Shown here in pieces: positions 38,573 through 47,400 of a stretch of DNA of 64,000 nt. The translations under genes were made by a program, and so were the position numbers. This stretch comes from CAVOAK01 sp963664465. Lineage in GTDB: Bacteria > Pseudomonadota > Alphaproteobacteria > UBA8366 > CAVOAK01. The stretch covers positions 558,001 to 622,000 of the forward strand of contig CAXXSU010000002.1 of assembly GCA_963664465.2 (NCBI GenBank), read 5' to 3'. The number at the start of each line of letters is the position of its first letter. Positions within the stretch are counted from its first letter, which is position 1. The notes beneath the pieces were generated by a model. It was not told where the DNA came from. It searched no databases and saw only the letters and a program-made list of their open reading frames with translations.

Positions 38573-41002
38573 CTAGACGTCGAGGTTCGCTACTTTGAGT
38601 GCATTCGTTTGAATGAATTCGCGGCGGGGATCGACAACATCTCCCATCAATGTTGAAAACAGTTTGCCCGCCTCATCGGCATGGCTAACCCTAACCTGCA
38701 GGAGACTCCGCGCTTCCGGATCGAGCGTGGTCTCCCACAGTTGCTCCGGGTTCATTTCCCCTAATCCTTTGTAACGTTGGACAGATACGCCCTTACGGCC
38801 CTGTTCCATGACGTGATCTACAAGGGCCACGGCGCCGGTTATCCGGTGCTGTTGGTCCTTGATGATGAGTGTTGATGGCTTTTCATAGGTTGATTGCAGT
38901 TCGCTCGTCATGGCGTCCAGACGTCGAGCTTCGGCGCTGCGAATCAGATCGCCATCGATGTCGAACCTTTGTGGAACCCCACGTAGCTGTCGCGTAAACG
39001 TCAATCCGCCATCTTCACGCGCATTTCCATGCCAGCCGCGCTCGGTTTCCGGCGCAAGTAAATCCAGTCTTCGTGCGATATATTCGGTCGCGTGCTGTGC
39101 CTGTTCCTGATTGGTCAGGACGGCGGGATTGAGTGCGCCGGCAATTGCGGCCTGCTCGACCACGTCGCGGCTGCCGACTTTGAGCGTAAGGGGCTCAAGC
39201 ATCTTTTTCACGGTGCGCGCGGTATCGGTCGTTTTCAGCAGATCTTCGCCACTAATCTGCGCGCCGTCGGCTAATTGCAGGACGAGATCGCCAAGGCCTT
39301 CGCGCATCAGGAAGTCCTCGAGCGCCCGGTCGTCCTTCAAGTAGACCTCCGTATTGCCTTTCTTGGCCCGATAGAGCGGCGGCTGCGCGATGTACAAGTA
39401 GCCGCGTTCAATCAGCTCGGGCATTTGGCGGTAGAAGAACGTGAGAAGAAGCGTCCTGATATGACTGCCGTCGACGTCCGCGTCGGTCATGATGATAATT
39501 CGGTGATAACGCGCCTTGTCTGCATCGAAATCCTCATGACCAATGCTGGTTCCGAGTGCCGCGATCAGCGTGCCGATTTCGGCGGAGGCAAGCATCTTGT
39601 CGAAGCGTGCGCGCTCGACATTGAGAATCTTGCCGCGCAGCGGGAGAATTGCCTGATTTTGGCGGTTGCGACCCTGTTTTGCGGATCCGCCCGCCGAGTC
39701 TCCCTCAACAATGAAGAGTTCGGACCGTTCAGGGTTTCGTTCCTGACAGTCAGCAAGCTTGCCTGGGAGATTTGCGATGTCGAGGGCGCCCTTGCGCCGC
39801 GTGAGTTCACGAGCCTTGCGCGCCGCTTCGCGAGCGGCCGCCGCCTCGAAGACTTTTTGCACCACTTTCTTCGCGTCGGCCGGATGTTCTTCGAACCACT
39901 GGCTGAGTTGATCGTTAATAACCGATTCGACCACCGGCCGAACTTCAGAAGAGACCAACTTGTCCTTGGTCTGACTTGAAAACTTGGGGTCCGGAACTTT
40001 GATGGACAAAACGCAGGTAAGGCCCTCGCGAGCGTCATCGCCGGTGATCGCAATCTTCTCCTTGCGGGCAATGCCGGTGTTTGCAGCATACGTGTTGACC
40101 TGGCGCGTGAGCGCGCCGCGGAAGCCAGCAAGATGCGTACCGCCATCACGCTGTGGAATGTTGTTCGTGAAACACAGCATGGTTTCGTGATAGCTGTCGT
40201 TCCACTCCATCGCGACCTCGACCACGAGGCCGTCGCGCTCGGTATTTATTAGGATTGGAGGCTCGTGAAGCACCGATTTGGCGCGGTCCAGATAGCCTAC
40301 AAATGCCTCCAAACCGCCATTATAATTGAACTCCATGTGCCGGGGTTCCGGCAGACGCGCATCAGTTAGTAGGATCGCGAGCCCGGAGTTGAGAAAGGCC
40401 AGCTCACGCAATCGGTGTTCCAGCGTATCGAAGTTGAACTCCAGCATCGTGAATGTTTTGGTTGACGGTAGAAATGTGATTTCAGTGCCAGTCTCCTCTC
40501 CGCAATCGCCCGTCGCCGCGAGTGGCGCCGTCGCCACACCGTCCTCGAAACGCATGTAGTACAGCTTACCGTTCCGCTTGATGCGCAGCTCGAGCCAACT
40601 TGAAAGTGCGTTGACGACCGATACGCCAACGCCGTGCAACCCGCCGGAGACTTTGTAGGAATTCTGATCAAATTTTCCGCCAGAATGAAGCTGGGTCATG
40701 ATGACCTCGGCGGCCGAAATTCCCTCTTCGGCATGAATATCCACTGGGATACCACGACCGTTGTCGATCACCGTGACGGAACCGTCGCCATTCAGCGTGA
40801 CGCTCGTCGCGTCACAGTGGCCCACCAGCGCTTCGTCAATTGCGTTGTCGACGACCTCGAAGACCAGGTGATGCAGGCCGGAGCCATCATCTGTGTCACC
40901 GATATACATGCCAGGCCGCTTGCGGACAGCATCGAGACCGCGAAGAACTTTGATCGACTCTGCGCCGTAGTTGTCGTCTATTTCCGGAGCCGTATCGGTC
41001 AT
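38573..41002 (-). CDS. gyrB: DNA gyrase subunit B
   Basis: This is an 809-residue gyrase B. The N-terminal GHKL ATPase region shows LHHLVFEVVDNAIDEA and GVGVSVVNALSSWLEL. The Toprim metal region shows EGDSAGGSAKQGRNRQNQAI and IMTDADVDGSHIRTLL. The C-terminal QRYKGLGEMNPEQLWETT block completes it. With GyrA it introduces negative supercoils using ATP. It lies four bases after recF on the minus strand, in the order dnaA-(hydrolase)-dnaN-recF-gyrB. Confidence 0.97.
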   Translation of the reverse strand: MTDTAPEIDDNYGAESIKVLRGLDAVRKRPGMYIGDTDDGSGLHHLVFEVVDNAIDEALVGHCDATSVTLNGDGSVTVIDNGRGIPVDIHAEEGISAAEVIMTQLHSGGKFDQNSYKVSGGLHGVGVSVVNALSSWLELRIKRNGKLYYMRFEDGVATAPLAATGDCGEETGTEITFLPSTKTFTMLEFNFDTLEHRLRELAFLNSGLAILLTDARLPEPRHMEFNYNGGLEAFVGYLDRAKSVLHEPPILINTERDGLVVEVAMEWNDSYHETMLCFTNNIPQRDGGTHLAGFRGALTRQVNTYAANTGIARKEKIAITGDDAREGLTCVLSIKVPDPKFSSQTKDKLVSSEVRPVVESVINDQLSQWFEEHPADAKKVVQKVFEAAAAREAARKARELTRRKGALDIANLPGKLADCQERNPERSELFIVEGDSAGGSAKQGRNRQNQAILPLRGKILNVERARFDKMLASAEIGTLIAALGTSIGHEDFDADKARYHRIIIMTDADVDGSHIRTLLLTFFYRQMPELIERGYLYIAQPPLYRAKKGNTEVYLKDDRALEDFLMREGLGDLVLQLADGAQISGEDLLKTTDTARTVKKMLEPLTLKVGSRDVVEQAAIAGALNPAVLTNQEQAQHATEYIARRLDLLAPETERGWHGNAREDGGLTFTRQLRGVPQRFDIDGDLIRSAEARRLDAMTSELQSTYEKPSTLIIKDQQHRITGAVALVDHVMEQGRKGVSVQRYKGLGEMNPEQLWETTLDPEARSLLQVRVSHADEAGKLFSTLMGDVVDPRREFIQTNALKVANLDV

Positions 41003-41006
41003 CGTT

Positions 41007-42194
41007 TCATCCTGTCAGCCCCATTTCGTGACGGCTTTGCAGTTGGTGTTGTTGCGCTGTGCCGTCTGCGATGCGCACAAACTGCGCAGAGTTACCAAAT
41101 TCAGCGAACAACCCCTGATCGGTGCCGGAAAACCATGTCTGTGCGCCAAGTTCCATGATTTCGTCAAATAATGCGCTGCGCCGATTTGCGTCCAGATGGG
41201 CCGCGGCTTCGTCGAGCAGCAACAGCGGCGTAATTCCCCGCTCAGACGCCTGAAGGCGCGCGTTGGCCAGCAAAACTGCAATCAACAGCGCCTTCTGCTC
41301 GCCAGTGGAACATTGTGATGCTTGCAGGTCCTTCGCCCGGTTCCTTACCATCAAGTCGCTCTTGTGTGGCCCTACCGCTGTGCCGCCGGTCTGGGCATCC
41401 GACGTACGGTGCCTTGCGAGCGCTTCCTTGAAGCGTTCTTCAGCGGCCAAAGCGGGACCTTCCAACAGCCATCCCTCAATCATGCCTTCGACGTCGATAT
41501 CGGCGCCGGAAAATGGCCCGGACGCCTTGTTGCAGGCGCGGCCAAGTCGCTCCACGACCTCCACACGCGCAGCGGCGATGGCTACTCCGTGTTCCGCCAT
41601 CTCGCCTTCAAGCGCATCGAGCCAGCTTTTATCGCCGCGACCATCGCGCAACAGACGGATGCGCTCGCGCGTCGCTTGCTCGTAGGCGGCAACGCGTGCC
41701 GCATGTGCGGCGTGGAAGCCATAAATCAAACGGTCGAGAAATCGACGTCTTGGCGATGCACCTTCTCGAAATAGCCGGTCCATCTGCGGCGTCAACCAAA
41801 TTGCGCTGATATACTCCGCTAACGCTGCAGGGCCGCTAACCGGCGCTCCGTTTATGTGGACGCTGCGCCGCTCATTTTCCCTGTCGTGGCCAGTGCCAAC
41901 ATCAATCGGCCCAACCGCCGTTGAAACCGTTGCCGCCACTGCCCAGGGTTTGCTCACGCCGCGGCTACCGGCCTCTGCCAACCGGGCACCCCGAAGCCCT
42001 CTGCCCGGCGCAAGATAGGAAACCGCCTCCAGCAAGTTTGTCTTTCCGGCGCCATTTGATCCGGTAAGCACAACTGGCCGTGCGTCGAAGTCGAGCTGAA
42101 TACCGTCATAGCTTCGAAATGCCGTCAATTTTAGACGCGTCACAGCAAGACAGGACGGGGTGTCAACTGATAGCGGTTCGGCGATCGCCAGCAT
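41007..42194 (-). CDS. recF: DNA replication and repair protein RecF
   Basis: The 395-residue SMC-like ATPase has Walker A GSNGAGKTNLLEAVSYLAPG, the signature CSTGEQKALLIAVLL and Walker B LLLLDEAAAHLD. It loads RecA at gaps together with RecO and RecR. Residues 1-17 precede the usual start (about LAVTRLKLTAF), so a slightly later start is possible. It lies five bases after dnaN. Confidence 0.95.
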   Translation of the reverse strand: MLAIAEPLSVDTPSCLAVTRLKLTAFRSYDGIQLDFDARPVVLTGSNGAGKTNLLEAVSYLAPGRGLRGARLAEAGSRGVSKPWAVAATVSTAVGPIDVGTGHDRENERRSVHINGAPVSGPAALAEYISAIWLTPQMDRLFREGASPRRRFLDRLIYGFHAAHAARVAAYEQATRERIRLLRDGRGDKSWLDALEGEMAEHGVAIAAARVEVVERLGRACNKASGPFSGADIDVEGMIEGWLLEGPALAAEERFKEALARHRTSDAQTGGTAVGPHKSDLMVRNRAKDLQASQCSTGEQKALLIAVLLANARLQASERGITPLLLLDEAAAHLDANRRSALFDEIMELGAQTWFSGTDQGLFAEFGNSAQFVRIADGTAQQHQLQSRHEMGLTG

Positions 42195-42199
42195 AACTC

Positions 42200-43318
42200 C
42201 TAGACACGCATTGGCATCAGTACATAGAGCGCGTCGCTATCATCCAGATTCCGTACGATGGTCGGCGACGCGGCATCGGCAAGTGCAAATTGCGCTTTCG
42301 TCCCGTCGATCTGCTGCATGATGTCAAGAAGGTAGCGAGAGTTGAACCCGATCTCGATGGGGTCCTCATCGTAGGTGACCTCGAATTCTTCCGTTGCTGT
42401 GCCATTGTCCGGACTGCTGGCTGAGAGCGTGAGATTTCCCTTGTCGAGATTCAACTTTATGGCGCGAGATTTTTCCGTCGAAATTGTCGAAACTCGGTCG
42501 ACCGCTTCGGCGAAGGGCTTGCAGTCCACCTCCATCAACTTGTCATTGTCAGCCGGAATGACGCGGTCATATTCCGGAAATGTGCCGTCGATCAGTTTTG
42601 AGGTGAGAATGGCGGCGTCAAACGCAAATCGGATTTTGGTGTCCGACAGCTCGACCGAGATGTCCTCGTCCGTCTCATCGATCAGCCGTCGCAACTCGCC
42701 GACGGTCTTGCGCGGCACAATAACGTCCGGCATTCCCAAAGCGCCTTCAGGCATTGCCAACTCGACGCGCGCTAGTCTGTGGCCGTCCGTGGCGACGGCG
42801 CGCATGACATCCCGGGAGTCTGATTTGGTGCCGTGTAGAAATATTCCATTCAAGTAGTACCGCGTCTCCTCCGTCGAAATGGCAAAGCGCGTGCGGTCGA
42901 TTATGCTGCGCAAAATACTGCCAGCGAAGCTGAAACGATGCGCCATGTCGTCGCCGGTCATCACCGGAAATTCCGCAGTCGGCAATGTTGACAAAGTGAA
43001 CCGGGAGCGCCCCGATTTTAAGATGAGCTGCGCGTTCTCATTGTTGGTCTCAAGCTCGGCCTGCGCGCCCTCTGGCAACTTGCGCACGATGTCATAGAGC
43101 ATGTGAGCCGGTGCGGTGGTCGAGCCGTCGGTCTGCACGTCCGCGGCAACCTTCTCGATGATCTCAATATCCATATCCGTTGCCATCAGGCTCAAAGAGC
43201 CGTCCTTGGCATCGATGTGAACGTTCGAGAGTATCGGGATCGTATTGCGGCGTTCGACGACGCTCTGTACGTGGTTCAAGGACCGGAGCAATGCGGCCCG
43301 TTCAATTGTCAGTTTCAT
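42200..43318 (-). CDS. dnaN: DNA polymerase III beta sliding clamp
   Basis: The frame is open to 43387, but MKLTIERAALLRSLNHVQ at 43318 is the standard DnaN start, giving 372 residues. Family blocks are RRNTIPILSNVHIDA near the start and ALYVLMPMRV at the C-terminus (the latter equivalent to the clamp's VMPMR(L/V) end). The ring-shaped dimer tethers the polymerase to DNA. It is separated from dnaA by an unexpected hydrolase gene and a 165-base spacer that probably has its own promoter. Confidence 0.96.
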   Translation of the reverse strand: MKLTIERAALLRSLNHVQSVVERRNTIPILSNVHIDAKDGSLSLMATDMDIEIIEKVAADVQTDGSTTAPAHMLYDIVRKLPEGAQAELETNNENAQLILKSGRSRFTLSTLPTAEFPVMTGDDMAHRFSFAGSILRSIIDRTRFAISTEETRYYLNGIFLHGTKSDSRDVMRAVATDGHRLARVELAMPEGALGMPDVIVPRKTVGELRRLIDETDEDISVELSDTKIRFAFDAAILTSKLIDGTFPEYDRVIPADNDKLMEVDCKPFAEAVDRVSTISTEKSRAIKLNLDKGNLTLSASSPDNGTATEEFEVTYDEDPIEIGFNSRYLLDIMQQIDGTKAQFALADAASPTIVRNLDDSDALYVLMPMRV

Positions 43319-43483
43319 GGGTATCGTCGCGTAAAGTTCGTTATCTATCAGGGCGAAAATGCACCGGAACTCCGGTCCGCTCGACAATTCCCAGTTCCTT
43401 GAGATTCAAGGTGCCGAAACGGATAGAGAATATAACATAACTGGCTTGATTCCGCACTCTTTTTCCCGAATTTTTTGGCTGAA

Positions 43484-44674
43484 TCAGCGGTCTTCTGCGG
43501 CTGTTACCAGCGCCTCGAAAGCGGGCCAGGCGACCGTCGGATAAAAGCGGTGCCCACCATCGGCCGGCAGTGCTTGCAGCCGATCTTCGGCGTCCAGAGC
43601 CGCATAGATCTCAAGGGCTTCGGTGGCTACCGTTTCAACACCTCGAAACGGGAAAATGTGGTCTGATGTGCCGGATACCGTCACGAACGGACGTGGCGCT
43701 GACAAGCCGATCACATCTGCGCATTCGAACCATCTGAGAATGCCTGGAATGACGTAGTCGGGTCCTGGCGTCTTTCGGCCCAGCGTGATGGCAAATTTGG
43801 AAATGCAGCTCGCCGCGATAACCCCTGAGATTCGGGCGTCGAGTGCGGCAGCGAACATTGCGGTGGCGCCACCGAGCGAATTTCCCATTAGGTATACGCG
43901 TGTGGGATCGATCTTTCCCGGCAGCACGTCATCGCCGGCGTTTGACGCATGCAGCCAATCAATTACCTGAACCACATCGCTGACGCGGTCACCGAGCAGC
44001 GTTCGCCCCAACTGCAACACGCGAATGGCAGCCGCAAAAGTTGGGTCGATCGGATCGGTTGGGTCTTCGCGTTCCTGACGCTCCCCATAACAGGACTGTT
44101 CGACGCATACCGCCAAATAGCCACGTTCAGCGGCTTGCAGCGCGTAGTCCGCACCACCCGCAATCTTGACCGGATCGGCTGGAGCCAATGCCTCGCCCCA
44201 AGAGCGATTTGCGCCGGCCAACGTACCTTGTAAGCAAATCATGACTGGGTAGCTTGTGGCGCCAGGCTGCCAAACCAAGTTCACCGGCAGATCCTCTTGC
44301 AGTCCGGTCTGCACGTAGAGGCGACGGCGCTGCATACCGCGAGGGAGCGGAAAATCTGCACGGTGAATCGTCAGCAACGCCTGCCTGCTGCGGCGAAAGC
44401 CCAAGAGCGCCGCAAGCTTCGTCCGCGCTGCATGCTGCCAGTCGCGCGGATCGGCGATTTCCGCGTTGCGCCAGGCGAGTGCTGGCCGAAGGTCGTCTAT
44501 CTCCGCCAGGTGGGCGCGGCTCGGACTCAGATTCAGATCATCGAACGCCACGGCATAGGGATCTTGGTAACGCCCTAACGCCTTGGCGTAGCGACGCTGC
44601 AACGCCATTCGGTAGGCAGAGAACCATGCTGCGACGAATTTTGGGGTCGGGGCCGGCATTGTGGCGGGGCCCAT
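43484..44674 (-). CDS. Alpha/beta hydrolase of the acetyl-xylan-esterase-like group (Abhydrolase_7 type)
   Basis: This 396-residue protein has a hydrolase fold with a predicted catalytic triad: nucleophile Ser266 in YLMGNSLGGATAM, Asp338 in SGTSDHIFPF and His375 in DGGHRFYP. The oxyanion region is PVMICLQGTLAG. The helical N-terminal 110 residues lack a clear signal peptide, so it is probably cytosolic. It resembles large alpha/beta hydrolases annotated as acetyl-xylan esterase-like, but the substrate is unknown. It starts 18 bases after dnaA on the same strand and ends before dnaN; between dnaA and dnaN it is out of place, since these are usually adjacent. Confidence 0.82.
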   Translation of the reverse strand: MGPATMPAPTPKFVAAWFSAYRMALQRRYAKALGRYQDPYAVAFDDLNLSPSRAHLAEIDDLRPALAWRNAEIADPRDWQHAARTKLAALLGFRRSRQALLTIHRADFPLPRGMQRRRLYVQTGLQEDLPVNLVWQPGATSYPVMICLQGTLAGANRSWGEALAPADPVKIAGGADYALQAAERGYLAVCVEQSCYGERQEREDPTDPIDPTFAAAIRVLQLGRTLLGDRVSDVVQVIDWLHASNAGDDVLPGKIDPTRVYLMGNSLGGATAMFAAALDARISGVIAASCISKFAITLGRKTPGPDYVIPGILRWFECADVIGLSAPRPFVTVSGTSDHIFPFRGVETVATEALEIYAALDAEDRLQALPADGGHRFYPTVAWPAFEALVTAAEDR

Positions 44675-44692
44675 CTCTGCAATTGTCGGTCG

Positions 44693-46081
44693 TTATCCCT
44701 CGAGCATGCGGCGAAGCAGTTCAACGTCCTCGGCGAATTCGTTGTCGCCAACCCGGAGTTCGTCGATCTTGCGGACTGCGTGCATTACTGTCGTATGGTC
44801 ACGGCCACCAAACTTTCGACCGATTTCCGGCAATGACCTCGACGTCAGCTGTTTGGCGAGGTACATGGCCACCTGTCTCGGCCGCGCGACAGCTCGGGCG
44901 CGTCTCGCGGAGTGCATTTCGGAAAGCCGCACGTTGTAGTGTTCGGCGACGCGCTTTTGAATTTCCTCAATTGTAACGCGTCGGTCGTTTGCACGTAGCA
45001 GGTCATGCAGCACTTCCTGCGTACTCTCGAGCGTCACGGCGCGTCCGACTAGGTTCGCATAGGCGACGATACGATTGAGCGCACCTTCGAGTTCGCGCAC
45101 GTTAGACGTAATCTTATGTGCGAGATACTCCATGACCTTCGGCGGCATATTCGCCGAAAGCTGTTCCGCCTTGGACTGCAGAATACCCAAGCGCAATTCA
45201 TAGGTGGTCGGATGGATATCGGCGACCAGACCCCAGCCAAGCCTCGACTTCATTCGCTCTTCGATCCCTTCAAGATCCGTCGGAGATTTGTCGGCAGAAA
45301 TCACCACTTGACGATTCTGGTCTACTAGAGCGTTGAACGTGTGAAAGAATTCTTCCTGCGTATTGTCTTTGCCGCTGATGAATTGGACATCGTCGATCAT
45401 CAGGATATCGACCGAACGAAACTGCTCTTTGAAGGCCATCGTGTCCTTGTATCGAAGAGCTCGAATGAACTGATACATGAATTTTTCTGCCGACATATAG
45501 ATGATGCTGCGCTCCGGCGATTTAGACCGAATATGCCAGGCAATGGCATGCATCAAATGAGTTTTGCCCAGTCCGACGCCGCCATAAAGGAACAGCGGAT
45601 TGAATGGGGCACTTACAGCTTCGGCCACCCGACGGGCGGCGGCAAATGCCAATTCATTCGGCTTGCCGACGATGAAATTGCTGAATGTGAACCGCGGATC
45701 CAGGGGCGCGCTGATTCCATCTCCGTTGCCACGGCCGCCCCGTGCCACATCCGGACCCCTCTGCGAGGTCCAAGCGTTGGCTGGTTCCGCGTTTGCTGCG
45801 AGTGTCGCAGCCTCAGCAGGACCTGCAATGGCGACGTCAACACGGGTCACATCAGAATTCTCTTTGGACCACAAGGCGAGCAGCCGCTCGCCATATTGTG
45901 CTTCGATCCAATCGCGCATGAACCGCGTTGGGACCGACAAGAAGATTTCGCCATCCTTCAGTTCTTCGAGTGTCAGCGGCTTGAGCAGGCTCCTGAAGGT
46001 CGCCTCGCCAATTTCAGCGCGCAATCTTGCGCGGACGCGTGCCCATTGTGCTGTCAGTCTTTCGCTCATTGCCGGCCGCAA
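44693..46081 (-). CDS. dnaA: Chromosomal replication initiator protein DnaA
   Basis: The 462-residue protein has the four DnaA domains. The AAA+ part shows Walker A YGGVGLGKTHLMHAIA at about residues 166-181 and Walker B ILMIDDVQFISG. The C-terminal DNA-binding domain has the signature GRKFGGRDHTTVMHAVRKI. It opens the origin and loads the helicase; it also acts as a transcription factor. A convincing DnaA-box cluster is not seen beside the gene. Confidence 0.97.
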   Translation of the reverse strand: MRPAMSERLTAQWARVRARLRAEIGEATFRSLLKPLTLEELKDGEIFLSVPTRFMRDWIEAQYGERLLALWSKENSDVTRVDVAIAGPAEAATLAANAEPANAWTSQRGPDVARGGRGNGDGISAPLDPRFTFSNFIVGKPNELAFAAARRVAEAVSAPFNPLFLYGGVGLGKTHLMHAIAWHIRSKSPERSIIYMSAEKFMYQFIRALRYKDTMAFKEQFRSVDILMIDDVQFISGKDNTQEEFFHTFNALVDQNRQVVISADKSPTDLEGIEERMKSRLGWGLVADIHPTTYELRLGILQSKAEQLSANMPPKVMEYLAHKITSNVRELEGALNRIVAYANLVGRAVTLESTQEVLHDLLRANDRRVTIEEIQKRVAEHYNVRLSEMHSARRARAVARPRQVAMYLAKQLTSRSLPEIGRKFGGRDHTTVMHAVRKIDELRVGDNEFAEDVELLRRMLEG

Positions 46082-46615
46082 ATCGAGTTAGTGTTTCGGC
46101 CATCGCTTGTCTTTCGGAGCGATTGCATGTCGGTGTCTGGCTGTACCTCACCGCAAATTGTGTCGTCCCGCAACGAATTCCCCCTCATAGCCTAGAGCTC
46201 ACCCGCGCTTTGATTTAGAAATTTGGATTTGGAGGTCAAAAGCAAACACCTTCCCCGTTCACGGACAAGTACCCACCTGCCGGCGCTCGACTAATACTTT
46301 GAATGGCAAAGATTAAGACAGGAACCTAACTGTTTGTATTTGCTCCTGCTTTGAACTCCCCACCAACAATTGCGCGAATTACTTTATTGAGTCTGTGCCG
46401 CGGATCTGCTTGACGCCTCCCAGATGACCGCTTGGTCCACACTGTAACGAGGCAATCGTACTCATGCAACGAGACTGAAAAGAGAACATCGAAAAAAATT
46501 TACTCAAATGTCCAAGCGACGAGCTCGAACAACTTTCCGATGATGGATTGCGAGGTGATTCTGTTGTCTGCCGCGTGGCGTTTGCCATGCGTCGACGATC
46601 GATCTGGTCGAAAAG
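46082..46615. other. Intergenic region between dnaA and rpsT (about 530 bases)
   Basis: No gene was supported here. The segment is AT-richer than its neighbours, with an A-rich stretch near 46493 (AAAAAATTTACTC). It probably holds the dnaA promoter. I looked for the DnaA consensus TTATCCACA and near variants on both strands and saw no cluster, so it is not supported as oriC. Confidence 0.6.
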
Positions 46616-46879
46616 CTAGAGCGCCTTAATGCGCGCCGCGAGTTGAGAAATCTTACGGTCCGCGTTGTTGCGGTAAAGCACGCCCTTGCTTACACCGCGA
46701 TGAAGTTCCGGCATCGCTTCGCGGAACGCGGCCTCCGCAGAGGCTTTGTCACCACCTGCAATCGCCGTCTCGACCTTCTTCACATAGGTGCGAATTCGGC
46801 TCACGCGGGTTCGATTTACCACCGCGCGTCGACTGTTGGTGCGAATTCGCTTCTTGGCCGATTTGTGATTTGCCATCAA
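46616..46879 (-). CDS. rpsT: Ribosomal protein S20
   Basis: This is an 87-residue basic protein with the S20 start MANHKSAKKRIRTNSRRAV and end KISQLAARIKAL. It binds 16S rRNA early in 30S assembly. Two adjacent ATG codons give a one-residue ambiguity. Placement between dnaA and mutM is usual in Alphaproteobacteria. Confidence 0.96.
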   Translation of the reverse strand: MMANHKSAKKRIRTNSRRAVVNRTRVSRIRTYVKKVETAIAGGDKASAEAAFREAMPELHRGVSKGVLYRNNADRKISQLAARIKAL

Positions 46880-46992
46880 TCAAAACTTCGTTTGCGGTGT
46901 GGAATTTGGAAGCCGCGGGTTATATCGGCGCCGATGTCTCCCGTCAAGCCTGGGCCAGTGTGCTCCGCCAAGGTGCAAAGTGTAGGCTCCGT

Positions 46993-47400
46993 CTAATCGG
47001 CAGTCGTCCCGACCGGTGATAATCGGAACCAAACTGTGAGTTCACCATCGGCGTCTTCGAGGTCGAGCCGCAGACTTTCGCCTTCACGTTCAAAAGCTGC
47101 GTCGGCAACCTCATTCCAGCCGAGTTGGCGAAGGGTGGCTCGATAAAATTCGATTACCGTGCCCGGCGTCAGATTGCCGGTTGCGTAAGCCTCGGCAATT
47201 CGGCCGGACGGTGCATCGAAATCGATCCCGGCGCCTTCGACGATACTTAAACCTGGCATTAAGGGTAGATCTTCGAAACCGGCTAAGTATGTCTGTGCTT
47301 GGAGGCTGTGCACAACCCCGATGCTTGTTAGCACCATCATCAGGAGCGCCAGCGTCACGGTGCATTCGGAGAACCGTCGGAGATGGAGTTGATGTCTCAT
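46993..47400 (-). CDS. Small secreted protein coupled to mutM
   Basis: No family was recognised. With the ATG at 47398-47400, which shares one base with the mutM stop (TAATG), the product is 135 residues. The open frame extends seven codons further upstream. The N-terminus is basic followed by a hydrophobic stretch (TLALLMMVLTSIGVVHSLQA), a typical signal peptide. The mature part is acidic, with FEDLPLMPGLSIVEG and GTVIEFYRATLRQLGW. The latter recalls small periplasmic proteins of unknown function that are often near this locus in Alphaproteobacteria. An extracytoplasmic place is inferred. Confidence 0.7.
   Translation of the reverse strand: MRHQLHLRRFSECTVTLALLMMVLTSIGVVHSLQAQTYLAGFEDLPLMPGLSIVEGAGIDFDAPSGRIAEAYATGNLTPGTVIEFYRATLRQLGWNEVADAAFEREGESLRLDLEDADGELTVWFRLSPVGTTAD

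Noticed and set aside
45341..46195. 284-codon plus-strand frame opposite dnaA
   Set aside because: It overlaps the DnaA AAA+ domain in antisense; the coding evidence is all on the other strand.
46379..46588. Short minus-strand open frame in the dnaA-rpsT gap
   Set aside because: Ser-rich, lacks a ribosome site and no protein features were seen.
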